From Gammaproteobacteria bacterium (GTDB lineage: Bacteria; Pseudomonadota; Gammaproteobacteria; Chromatiales; Chromatiaceae), in the NCBI GenBank assembly GCA_024510845.1, contig JANEMA010000008.1, positions 1 to 56,382 on the forward strand: a stretch of DNA of 56,382 nt, written 5' to 3'. Below, piece by piece: positions 35,266 through 42,814 of the stretch. Each line of letters begins with the position of its first letter. Within the stretch, counting starts at the first letter, position 1. The notes under the pieces were generated by a model. That model was not told the origin of the DNA, made no database searches, and was given only the letters and a program-made list of their open reading frames with translations. Made by a program: the position numbers and the translations under genes.

Positions 35266-35673
35266 TCAGAAGCTAAATACGACGTCGGATTCACCGAGCT
35301 TCTCTGCAAGCTCTTCTGAATCCAGGACCTCGACGATGTTGTCCACCTCTTCCTCGCTCTCCCAGTCTTCCCAAGCGACCTCGATGAGATCGTCCTGGGT
35401 CAGGCCATGAGCTTCGAGCGAAGTCTTGTCGACATACATGTGCCGTACACCATAGTCGCCAAGGGTACGATAGGTAGGGGTGAAGTTCTTCATGTCGGAT
35501 TCGGAGGTATCACTCCCCTTCACCAGCTGAAAAACCCCATCGTCCACGAACATCAGGCTGACCTCCTGGTCGAAGGCGGCACCGATCAGCACGACTTCCA
35601 ACGACTCCCAAGCGTAGATGGTGCCGTAGGGAGCACGACGATTCAGATACATGAACTTCTTGACATCAGACAT
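35266..35673 (-). CDS. dsrF: DsrF, TusC-like subunit of the DsrEFH sulfurtransferase
   Basis: 135 aa DsrE/F-fold protein: KKFMYLNRRAPYGTIYAWES at the start, then a central FVDDGVFQLVKG. No cysteine occurs, so it is structural rather than a sulfur carrier, in line with the view that DsrE holds the active cysteine. Start at 35673 is set by GGGGAG seven bases upstream. Confidence 0.94.
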   Translation of the reverse strand: MSDVKKFMYLNRRAPYGTIYAWESLEVVLIGAAFDQEVSLMFVDDGVFQLVKGSDTSESDMKNFTPTYRTLGDYGVRHMYVDKTSLEAHGLTQDDLIEVAWEDWESEEEVDNIVEVLDSEELAEKLGESDVVFSF

Positions 35674-35687
35674 CGTTGATTCTCCCC

Positions 35688-36080
35688 TCAGTCGCCGAAC
35701 ACGACCAGACGGTCGCACTGGATGGCCGCCTCGATCAACTGCCCGAGGCCGGAGATACGAAACTTGGGCGCTATGTTGGTCGCATCCTTACCGTTACGCT
35801 CGGCCTCACCGTCGTCCACAATGCCGCGGCGCTGGGCAGCGGCAACGCAGAGGACGAGATCCAAGTCGTATTTTTCTGCCAGTTCCACCCAGCGCTTGAC
35901 GATGTTTCGATCATCCTGGGGGGGGGTGGTCAGACGGGTCCCGTTCAGTACACCGTCGTGATAGAAGAACACGCGAAACACATCATGGCCGCCCTCCAGC
36001 GCCGCCTTGGTGAAGTGGTACGCCGAGTCGCTGGCCTGATGCTGATAGGGCCCCTCGTTTACCTGTACTGCCAATTTCAT
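35688..36080 (-). CDS. dsrE: DsrE, TusD-like active subunit of the DsrEFH sulfurtransferase
   Basis: 130 aa. The active cysteine C78 lies in LDLVLCVAAAQRRGI, the same position as the persulfide-bearing Cys78 in A. vinosum. It transfers sulfur to DsrC. The coding strand contains nine consecutive C residues (35918-35926) around T52-P53-P54, a slip-prone tract. Between dsrB and dsrF. Confidence 0.96.
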   Translation of the reverse strand: MKLAVQVNEGPYQHQASDSAYHFTKAALEGGHDVFRVFFYHDGVLNGTRLTTPPQDDRNIVKRWVELAEKYDLDLVLCVAAAQRRGIVDDGEAERNGKDATNIAPKFRISGLGQLIEAAIQCDRLVVFGD

Positions 36081-36106
36081 GACTTGACCTCGTCGTTACA
36101 GGCCGC

Positions 36107-37180
36107 TCAGAAGCGGATATAGGCGGAAGAGTTCAGGCTCTTGCGCGAACCACGCCAGTTGTCGATGTGATACTTGGTGAACGGCAATCCGACCTCTTCG
36201 AAGAAGCGCGGCCAGCCGATACGCTCGACCCACTCGTTGATCCGCTCCCAATCCTTGGCGCCTTCCTTGTAGGCCTTCAGGATGCGCTTGACGATCGCGG
36301 TAGCCTCGGGCCAGCGTGGCGGGTTGTTGGGAATGCCGGAAGCCACCAATTTCTGGAAAGTGGGCTTGCCACGGGCATTGGAGTGATTGCCACCAACCCA
36401 GATGGACAGCTTGGTGTGCTCGGCGTCATTAATCTGCATCGGCGGGCAAGGTGGGAAGCAGGCACCGCAGCAGATGCACTTCTTCTCATCCACTTCCAGC
36501 GAGGGTTTGCCGTTCACCATGGCCGGACGAATGGCGGCCACGGGGCAGCGGGCCACGACGGAAGGACGCTCGCAGACGTTGGCCACCAAATCATGATTGA
36601 TCTTCGGCGCCTTTGTGTGCTGCACATTGATGGCAATGTCGCCCTGACCACCGCAGTTGATCTGGCAGCAAGATGTGGTGATGTGCACGCGGTTGGGCAT
36701 ATCGGCCTTGCGGAATTCGTCGACAAGCTCATCCATCATTGCCTTCACCACACCGGAGGCGTCGGTACCCGGAATGTCGCAGTGCAACCAGCCCTGGGTG
36801 TGCGACAGAGTGGTCACCGAGTTCTGAGTGCCACCGACGATAAATCCGGCCTCTTCGAGCGCATTGATCAGCGGCTCGACACGCACTTCCTCGGTCACAA
36901 AGAACTCGGGGTTGGAACGCAGGGTGAAGCGGATATAGCCATCGGAGTACTCGTCGGCGATATCACACAGCTTACGCAAGGTGAAAAGATCCAGGATCCG
37001 CTGGGTACCAGCCTTCACGGTCCACAACTTGTCACCATTCTTGGCGACGTGCAGCAACACGCCAGGACGAGGATGCTCGTGATACGCCCACATGCCGAAA
37101 TTACGGCGCATGGTCGGGTGCATGTACTGGAACGGATCGGGACAACCGGACTCGATCGGCTCGCGCATTTCTTTAGCCAT
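36107..37180 (-). CDS. dsrB: Dissimilatory sulfite reductase beta subunit (oxidative type)
   Basis: 357 aa. A sulfite reductase repeat with siroheme/Fe-S cysteines in TSCCQINCGGQGD (about 169-181) is followed by an inserted ferredoxin domain CICCGACFPPC. It pairs with DsrA in the alpha2beta2 enzyme that, in sulfur oxidisers, oxidises DsrC-bound sulfur to sulfite in the cytoplasm. The start at 37180 follows GGAGG on the minus strand; in-frame residues upstream lack support. Confidence 0.97.
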   Translation of the reverse strand: MAKEMREPIESGCPDPFQYMHPTMRRNFGMWAYHEHPRPGVLLHVAKNGDKLWTVKAGTQRILDLFTLRKLCDIADEYSDGYIRFTLRSNPEFFVTEEVRVEPLINALEEAGFIVGGTQNSVTTLSHTQGWLHCDIPGTDASGVVKAMMDELVDEFRKADMPNRVHITTSCCQINCGGQGDIAINVQHTKAPKINHDLVANVCERPSVVARCPVAAIRPAMVNGKPSLEVDEKKCICCGACFPPCPPMQINDAEHTKLSIWVGGNHSNARGKPTFQKLVASGIPNNPPRWPEATAIVKRILKAYKEGAKDWERINEWVERIGWPRFFEEVGLPFTKYHIDNWRGSRKSLNSSAYIRF

Positions 37181-37277
37181 TTTTACCTCCAGAAAGCGGG
37201 TAAATGCCTCCCCGGGCACCCCACCGGCAGAAGCCAACAGGGAAGGGGAAAGTCATATTCGGTTTGTGAACGATTGA

Positions 37278-38528
37278 TCAAGAAGCCTCAGCCTGACGAT
37301 CGAACCACTTGATGGCTTCTTCATCCCAACCATCCATGCGCACATAGGAGCACTCGCGGGGGTGATTGACCATATTCGGATCGACATCGACACCGATGCC
37401 CTCGAGGAAATTCACCAGCCCGACACGCTCGATCATCTCACCACATCGCTCGTGCTCAAGGGCATTCTCAGCCCAGAAATCAATGATCTCTTCAGCCAGC
37501 TCGACCAGTGACTCCCAGTCTTCCTCGGTGTCCAGTTTCTTGAACGGCACCACCACGGTACCCATCAGGTCACCGATCTTCAGGGTACGCTTGCCGCCGA
37601 TCAGGATGGTGACACCCTTGTCGTCACCTACCCCCAATGCCTTGGGCATGACGTTCAGACAGTGCATGCAACGCACACAGTCCTTGTTGTTGACGGCGAT
37701 GGTATCGTCATCATTCAGAGAAATGGCATTGGTCGGACAACGGGTGACGACGTTGTCGATGATGTACTGACGACCTTTCTTCTCGACGTAGGCCTTGACC
37801 TCGGACTGATTGACCTTCATATCGTCACGCCAAGTGCCGATCACGGCGAAATCGGCACGCTCGATGGCGTTCTGACAGTCGTTCGGGCAACCCGAAACCT
37901 TGAACTTGAACTTGTAGGGGAGTGCTGGACGGTGCACATCGTCGGTGAAGTTGTTCACCAGCAGACGGTGCGCCTTCTGCTCGTTGGTGCAGGACATCTC
38001 GCAACGGGCGGCACCCACACAGGACATGGCTGTACGCACACAGGGGCCTGCGCCTCCCAGGTCCCAACCGTAGTCGTTGATCTCATCGAAGAAATGCTGG
38101 TACTGCCCGGAGTCGGCACCGATAAACATGATGTTACCGGTCTGGCCGTGGAACGTGACCAAGCCCGAGCCGTACTTCTCCCAGCTATCGGCGAGCTGAC
38201 GCAGCATGGCGGTGGAGTAATGATTGCCTGCCGGCGGCTGCACACGCAGCGTGTGGAATTCTTTGGACTCTGGGAAGCTGTGACCGACTTCGGAAAAACG
38301 CGGAATGATGCCACCGCCGTAGCCATACACAGAGATGGTTCCGCCCTTCCAGTAACCCTTTCGGGTCTCGTAGGAGTGCTCTAGCTGACCCAGCAGTGAA
38401 TTGGCCACCTTGTTGATTTTCTCGTTCGAGTGCTCGTCACGCAGGCGCTTGATGCCGCTGATGAAGCTCGGCCACGGACCCTCTTCGAGCTGGTCCAGCA
38501 TGGGTGTGGGATACTTGTCGATCGCCAT
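37278..38528 (-). CDS. dsrA: Dissimilatory sulfite reductase alpha subunit (oxidative type)
   Basis: 416 aa. The siroheme-[4Fe-4S] ligands follow the DsrA pattern: C170-X5-C176 (CVGAARC) and C214-X3-C218 (CPNDC). A ferredoxin insert with CVRCMHC and an upstream CPTNAI is present. First gene of the dsr cluster, transcribed away from the TauD/Cas6-like operon. The start at 38528 is fixed by AGGAGA nine bases upstream (MAIDKYPTPMLDQLEEGPWP). The intact reverse-type cluster with dsrEFH and dsrL indicates sulfur oxidation, not sulfate reduction. Confidence 0.98.
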   Translation of the reverse strand: MAIDKYPTPMLDQLEEGPWPSFISGIKRLRDEHSNEKINKVANSLLGQLEHSYETRKGYWKGGTISVYGYGGGIIPRFSEVGHSFPESKEFHTLRVQPPAGNHYSTAMLRQLADSWEKYGSGLVTFHGQTGNIMFIGADSGQYQHFFDEINDYGWDLGGAGPCVRTAMSCVGAARCEMSCTNEQKAHRLLVNNFTDDVHRPALPYKFKFKVSGCPNDCQNAIERADFAVIGTWRDDMKVNQSEVKAYVEKKGRQYIIDNVVTRCPTNAISLNDDDTIAVNNKDCVRCMHCLNVMPKALGVGDDKGVTILIGGKRTLKIGDLMGTVVVPFKKLDTEEDWESLVELAEEIIDFWAENALEHERCGEMIERVGLVNFLEGIGVDVDPNMVNHPRECSYVRMDGWDEEAIKWFDRQAEAS

Positions 38529-38925
38529 TTCGCTATCTCTCCTGACTAATCGGTTTTGACTTGAATCCGCTCTCGCGTGGTCGAACATCCGGCCACACAA
38601 AAAGTGCTTCGGTGATCCGTGACGGAATCGCGCCGCAGACGCAAACCCCATCGATATCCGCTAATATACGTCGAGTGCTACGCTCCCCTGAATCACACCA
38701 AGGAGGGAGGAACCTTGACCAAGGTCTATCCCATTGGGGATAGACTGTTGCCAACAACCCCCGCCGAAACGGACTGGCCATACGCCTGAAATCAGAAAAA
38801 CCCCTTAGCTTGAACAGTATTTCAGAGTATGCCGATACAGCGAACTGCTGATGATACTAGGCCCGATTCCCACATTCCGTCAAGTCAGGTATCGGCTACA
38901 GAAGACAATCCCGGAGTCAGTTCCC
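38529..38925. promoter_or_regulatory. Divergent control region between dsrA and the TauD/Cas6-like operon
   Basis: 397 bases, no gene. On the minus strand TATATT (38663-38668) is a reasonable dsrA -10, about 135 bases before the ATG. Two inverted repeats lie upstream of it (separate entry). On the plus strand TTGAAC near 38810 is a possible -35 for the opposite operon with only a weak -10. Confidence 0.6.
38712..38745. promoter_or_regulatory. Two overlapping inverted repeats, candidate dsr operator
   Basis: ACCTT-GACC-AAGGT (38712-38725) is followed by GTCTATCCC-ATTG-GGGATAGAC (38724-38745), the latter a perfect 9-bp palindrome with a 4-base spacer. They lie about 45-80 bases upstream of the possible dsrA -10, an activator-like position, and could control both divergent operons. 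No regulator is encoded nearby and I do not recognise the motif. Confidence 0.6.
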
Positions 38926-39822
38926 ATGAACACCATTACCAGTCCGTTTTCCCTGCACGATGATCGGAGCTACCGGGAATGGCGCGCCCGCAAGCTCGCC
39001 GAACCACCGCACCCACCGGTGATCGAGATCAAGGATCCGGTTGCTCCCTCGGCAGCCGACATGGCCACGCTCACCCGTCACTGCGAACGCCACAACTTCG
39101 CCTTCTTCCACTTCCCCGAGCCACCGGCCGACCCACAACCGGCCCTGCGACAGCTTGGGCTGCATTTCGGACTCAACGACCTGGATGCCAATCTCTGCGC
39201 CGAAGACACTGGCCTGACCGAAATCACAGTCAAGGATACCGGCACCGACAATCTCTACATTCCCTATACCGACAAACCCATCGGTTGGCACACCGACGGC
39301 TACTACAACCCCATGCACCAGCAGATACACGGCATGCTGCTCTATTGCCACCGCCCGGCGATGGAAGGCGGCATCAACAGCCTGCTGGACCACGAGATCG
39401 CCTACATTCGCCTGCGCGACCAAAACCCGGAATGGATCAGGGCATTGATGGCCCCCGATGCCTTTACCATTCCCCCCAACATAGAGGGTGGCGTAGAGAT
39501 CCGTCCGGCAACGACGGGGCCGGTATTTACCGTGTCGCCCGACGGCAGGTATCTGCATATGCGCTACTCGGCCCGGTCGCACAATGTGGAATGGAAGAAC
39601 GATACCGCGACACGCGAAGCCACTGCGGCACTGTTGAAACTGTTTGCCAACAACGACCCCTTCTTGCTCGAACGCCGACTGGCCGCCGGAGAAGGCGTGA
39701 TCAGCAATAATATCCTGCACCGTCGTACCGGTTTCAAGGACTCACCCGACCCCGACCGCAAGCGCGTATATTTCCGGGCACGCCACTACGACAGGGTGCA
39801 TTACATCAGCGACACACAATGA
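38926..39822 (+). CDS. TauD/TfdA-like Fe(II)/2-oxoglutarate-dependent dioxygenase
   Basis: 298 aa double-stranded beta-helix enzyme. The iron facial triad is H122-T-D124 in GWHTDGYY and distal H265 in NNILHRRTGF. A 2-oxoglutarate-binding arginine is likely in DRKRVYFRARHYD. TauD relatives hydroxylate small acids such as taurine to release sulfite, but nothing here fixes the substrate. It heads a tight plus-strand operon (gap of 11 bases to the next gene) divergent from dsrA. The start is chosen as the ATG before NTITSPFSLHDD. Confidence 0.88.
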   Translation: MNTITSPFSLHDDRSYREWRARKLAEPPHPPVIEIKDPVAPSAADMATLTRHCERHNFAFFHFPEPPADPQPALRQLGLHFGLNDLDANLCAEDTGLTEITVKDTGTDNLYIPYTDKPIGWHTDGYYNPMHQQIHGMLLYCHRPAMEGGINSLLDHEIAYIRLRDQNPEWIRALMAPDAFTIPPNIEGGVEIRPATTGPVFTVSPDGRYLHMRYSARSHNVEWKNDTATREATAALLKLFANNDPFLLERRLAAGEGVISNNILHRRTGFKDSPDPDRKRVYFRARHYDRVHYISDTQ

Positions 39823-39833
39823 CGAGGAGCCCC

Positions 39834-40022
39834 ATGCTGTATCTCAGCCAGATCATGATCAGCAACCCCGAGCTGGAGAGCTTCGACGACCTCAGGCTGG
39901 TCATCAGGGAACTCGCGGCCCAGGGCGAGATGTTCCTGCGCTTCGATGTAAAACCCCCCTACCCCGACACACCTCCCGACTGGGAAGACCAACTGGAAGC
40001 GACCTTCAGCAGTCGCTACTGA
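39834..40022 (+). CDS. 62-aa protein of unknown function
   Basis: Short acidic protein, MLYLSQIMISNPELESFDDL at the start and a PPYPDTPPDWED segment near the end. GAGGAG sits four bases before the ATG, the best ribosome site in the operon, which argues that the gene is real despite its size. It lies 11 bases after the dioxygenase and 12 before the next gene. No domain recognised. Confidence 0.75.
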   Translation: MLYLSQIMISNPELESFDDLRLVIRELAAQGEMFLRFDVKPPYPDTPPDWEDQLEATFSSRY

Positions 40023-40034
40023 GGACTTATCCAT

Positions 40035-40751
40035 ATGGTTGACCATCTCGACCCCAACCAACTCGAAGACACGGCCGCCGCCTCATTGCGCAAGCAACTC
40101 GGACAGCACACCAAACTGGAAGAGCGCCTGCTGGAACTGCAACAAGAGCTCGGGCACCTGCCAGAACATGCCCCAGCCGATGAACGCGCACGCCTGAAAC
40201 TGGAGATGGCGCGCGCCCTGCAAGTCCTCGGACGTGGCGCCGAGGCCTGGCCACTGGCTCATACCGCCTTTGGCATCTTCGCCCAGTTGCGCGACTGGGA
40301 AAACGCTGCCGACACCTGCAGCGTCCTCTATCAGACCGGCGAGCCCGACGCTCTGGTCGCACTGGGCCACGGTATCTGGATCGGCGTCACCTTTCCTATC
40401 GACCCCGAGATCACGGTTCACCTGCTCAGCCATCTGGTAGACGACACCCCGGACGATTCCGACGGTGCCGCGGTGGCTGCAGCCACCGCCTGCTTCATCA
40501 CCGACATCCGTGCCGGGGAAGGTCCCGACAAGGAACGTATCGCCTTCTTCTCGCAACAATTGCTGGGCCGGGTGGCACGGCGCCACAGTCAGATCGAGAC
40601 CCAGCATCAGTTCGAGGCATGGATCGAGCAACTGGAATTAAACGACCCCGACAAGTTCCTGGTGCGCCTGCGCAACGTGGTGGACGTACTGGGACAAGAC
40701 CGGTGGTGGATCGACCGCGAGGCCATCCAGATCGAAATTCCCGCCGACTGA
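40035..40751 (+). CDS. Helical, TPR-like protein of unknown function
   Basis: 238 aa soluble acidic protein, predicted almost all helical; the region ALQVLGRGAEAWPLAHTAFG followed by AQLRDWENAADTCSVLYQTG looks like a pair of tetratricopeptide-type repeats (about residues 60-110). Such repeats usually mediate protein contacts, so a scaffold or adaptor for the Cas6-like or dioxygenase partner is possible. No catalytic motif. Gaps of 12 and 14 bases to neighbours. Confidence 0.78.
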   Translation: MVDHLDPNQLEDTAAASLRKQLGQHTKLEERLLELQQELGHLPEHAPADERARLKLEMARALQVLGRGAEAWPLAHTAFGIFAQLRDWENAADTCSVLYQTGEPDALVALGHGIWIGVTFPIDPEITVHLLSHLVDDTPDDSDGAAVAAATACFITDIRAGEGPDKERIAFFSQQLLGRVARRHSQIETQHQFEAWIEQLELNDPDKFLVRLRNVVDVLGQDRWWIDREAIQIEIPAD

Positions 40752-40765
40752 ACGAGGAAGTCATC

Positions 40766-41464
40766 ATGTTCTGGGAAGACGACGATACACCCCAGGAATT
40801 CCAGGTTCCCGACGACGTGATCGACCTGGCATTCAACATCCAGTGCCGGGAACTGCCGGTCGACCACATCTACGTCCTGAACAACACACTGTGCGAGGCC
40901 GCGCCGGTACTCGCCGAGGACCCACGCATCGCCATCCACGAAATCCACCTGGCTGGCTCCCAGAACGGCTGGGAACGCCCTGATCCGAAACTGGGCCAGA
41001 AGCTGATCCTCTCTCGCCGCACCAAGCTGCACATCCGGGCCCCCAGGGATCTGCGCAAACGTATCGAACAGGCGCTCGACGGCCTGACCATCGAGATCGA
41101 CGGCTGCCCGATGACCATCGGCAGAGCCCGGGTGAAATCGCTCTCCAGGCAAGGCACTCTCTTTGCCCGCCACATCGTGCTCGAACCCGGCGAGGAAGAC
41201 GACGAGAACACCTTTCTGATGCGCCTGGCGAGACAGCTCCAGGCACGCAGCATCCAAGTCAAGAAAGCCCTGTGCGGCACCACCCGGTACATCGACACGC
41301 CCGATGGATCGATCACGACCCGCAGCCTCCTGCTGGCCGACCTCAAACCCGAGGATTCGGTCGCCCTGCAACAAGAAGGACTGGGCAGCCACCGACATTT
41401 CGGCTGTGGCATCTTTCTGCCACACAAGGGCATCGACCCTGTAAAGACCGCCAAAGATGAATGA
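40766..41464 (+). CDS. Stand-alone Cas6-like protein (Cas6/Cmx6, subtype I-MYXAN type)
   Basis: 232 aa. The pattern DVIDLAFNIQCRELPVDHIYVLNN at the start (with H34), a middle segment LSRRTKLHIRAP...GLTIEIDG...IGRARV, and a C-terminal glycine-rich loop GLGSHRHFGCGIF (205-217) after LKPEDSVALQQE match the Cas6/Cmx6 family from memory. Cas6 proteins cut CRISPR precursor RNA at repeat hairpins. Here there is no CRISPR array and no other cas gene in the window; neighbours are a dioxygenase and a DsrC paralogue next to dsr. An exapted RNA-binding or RNA-cutting role is inferred. Catalytic competence is uncertain. Confidence 0.8.
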   Translation: MFWEDDDTPQEFQVPDDVIDLAFNIQCRELPVDHIYVLNNTLCEAAPVLAEDPRIAIHEIHLAGSQNGWERPDPKLGQKLILSRRTKLHIRAPRDLRKRIEQALDGLTIEIDGCPMTIGRARVKSLSRQGTLFARHIVLEPGEEDDENTFLMRLARQLQARSIQVKKALCGTTRYIDTPDGSITTRSLLLADLKPEDSVALQQEGLGSHRHFGCGIFLPHKGIDPVKTAKDE

Positions 41465-41479
41465 ATAACGACATTTGAA

Positions 41480-41485
41480 TATAAT
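41480..41485 (+). promoter_or_regulatory. Possible -10 element for the DsrC-like gene
   Basis: TATAAT within TTTGAATATAATCCC, in the 104-base gap before the DsrC paralogue. There is no good -35 at the usual distance. It suggests the paralogue may also be transcribed on its own. Confidence 0.4.
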
Positions 41486-41568
41486 CCCGCACGTTTTTGT
41501 CTCTCGGCCACCCTCACTGGCCGGAGAACCCTCCGAAAAATTTGCTTGCGAGAAAGAGGATCAACGAC

Positions 41569-41919
41569 ATGTCGACAATCGAAGTCAACGGCAAGACCAT
41601 CGAGCTGGACGAGCACGGCAACATGGTCGATCCCACACTCTGGGACGAAGACGTGGCCTGCGCCCTGGCCGAGGTGGACGAGAAGTTCATCGGCGAGCTC
41701 ACCCGGGAGCACTTCGACGTACTCAACCACCTGCGCGACCAGTATTTCAACAACAACCAGAACCAGCCCATGGAACGCCAGATCCTCAAGGACATGGGCA
41801 AGATCTGGGGCAAGAAGGTCAGCAGCAAGGACATGTACAAACTGTTCCCCTTCGCGCCATCCAAGCAAGGCAACCGCATCGCCGGCCTGCCCTACATCGC
41901 ACGCAAGGGCGGTTACTGA
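41569..41919 (+). CDS. DsrC/TusE/DsvC-family protein lacking the functional cysteines (RspA-like)
   Basis: 116 aa with the DsrC fold (IEVNGKTIELDEHGNMVDP, then LTREHFDVLNHLRDQYF, KDMYKLFPFAPSKQGNRIAG). The C-terminal arm GLPYIARKGGY has neither conserved cysteine; the only Cys is C31. Family members without both cysteines have been grouped as RspA, proposed regulators rather than carriers. AGAGGATC precedes the ATG. Last gene of the TauD/Cas6-like operon, followed by a terminator. It may bind DsrC partners or DNA (DsrC itself has been reported to bind dsr DNA); that is inference. Confidence 0.93.
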   Translation: MSTIEVNGKTIELDEHGNMVDPTLWDEDVACALAEVDEKFIGELTREHFDVLNHLRDQYFNNNQNQPMERQILKDMGKIWGKKVSSKDMYKLFPFAPSKQGNRIAGLPYIARKGGY

Positions 41920-41944
41920 TATCCCGCTGCTCCAATACAATGAA

Positions 41945-41971
41945 GCCCCCGCCTTGATGCGGGGCCTTTTG
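41945..41971 (+). terminator. Intrinsic terminator after the DsrC-like gene
   Basis: A G/C-rich stem (CCCCGC paired with GCGGGG, loop CTTGAT) is followed by CCTTTTGCG, 26 bases after the stop. It is a reasonable terminator with a short T tract. Confidence 0.7.
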
Positions 41972-42048
41972 CGTTGAGAGGCCGTTTCCCCCGATGACCT
42001 GCGGGGACGACCTCCTCGCCGCGAAATCTTTGGCCCGGGAGCAGCCTC

Positions 42049-42717
42049 CTACAACTCAGCCCACATCCTGAGAAGGTTGGCGTAACTGCGATCCACCCGC
42101 TTGGCATGCTCGCTGTCGGGCTCGTTATGCAACAGGTACTCGCGGGTCTGGTCCAATTCGAACAGCAACTCACGCCGATCCGGCTCGCGCACAAAGCTCT
42201 GGATCCAGGTCAGCGCCACCAGGCGCTCGCCTCGCGTGACGTCGGCCACGTGGTGCACGCTGCGTGAGGGATAGACCACTGCGCTGCCCGCAGCCAGCTT
42301 GACTCGCTGCCCACCAAAAGAGGTTCGGATCACCAGTTCACCACCCTCGTAGCTGTCGGGCTCATTGAGAAAGATGGTCATGGATACATCGGTACGAAAC
42401 TTACCGCCACCCATGATGGGGTCATCCACATGGTCGCCGTAATGCATCCCAGGCTGGTAACGGGCAAAGATGAAATCGGCCAGCCGGTGCGGCAGTACCG
42501 CACTGCGAAAACGGGAATTTTGCCCCACGCTGGCCATCACGATGCGATTCAGGCGCTGCTGGATCTGCGGATCCTGAGCCAGCTCTTCATTCACCTTGAC
42601 CCGGCGCGCCGCCATGCCGGCGGTGAGCTTGCCATCGACAAACTCGGCACCTGCCAGGATCTCATGGATTTTGTCGATCTGTGCAAGGTTGAGCAGTTCG
42701 GGGATCTCGATCAGCAC
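42049..42717 (-). CDS. PKHD-type Fe(II)/2-oxoglutarate hydroxylase (PiuC/YbiX-like)
   Basis: 222 aa prolyl-4-hydroxylase-like dioxygenase. H96-V-D98 in GDHVDDP and a distal His in SRSVHHVADV (about 156-157) give the iron triad, and ERLVALTWIQSFVRE matches the PKHD-type hydroxylase family. The start is GTG at 42717, six bases after GGGAGA on the minus strand; the length then equals that of E. coli YbiX. Family members are linked to iron uptake, but no siderophore receptor is adjacent. Divergent from the next gene. Confidence 0.88.
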   Translation of the reverse strand: MLIEIPELLNLAQIDKIHEILAGAEFVDGKLTAGMAARRVKVNEELAQDPQIQQRLNRIVMASVGQNSRFRSAVLPHRLADFIFARYQPGMHYGDHVDDPIMGGGKFRTDVSMTIFLNEPDSYEGGELVIRTSFGGQRVKLAAGSAVVYPSRSVHHVADVTRGERLVALTWIQSFVREPDRRELLFELDQTREYLLHNEPDSEHAKRVDRSYANLLRMWAEL

Positions 42718-42814
42718 GGTACTTCTCCCTGGGGACAACCCCGACGAACGCCCGGGGCATTGGCGGGACGCTCCCGCTAGAATGCGGTGAAAACTGCAAC
42801 ACAGGAACCACGTC

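Noticed and set aside
38529..42048. CRISPR array to go with the Cas6-like gene
   Set aside because: I looked for regularly spaced direct repeats here and across the window and found none.
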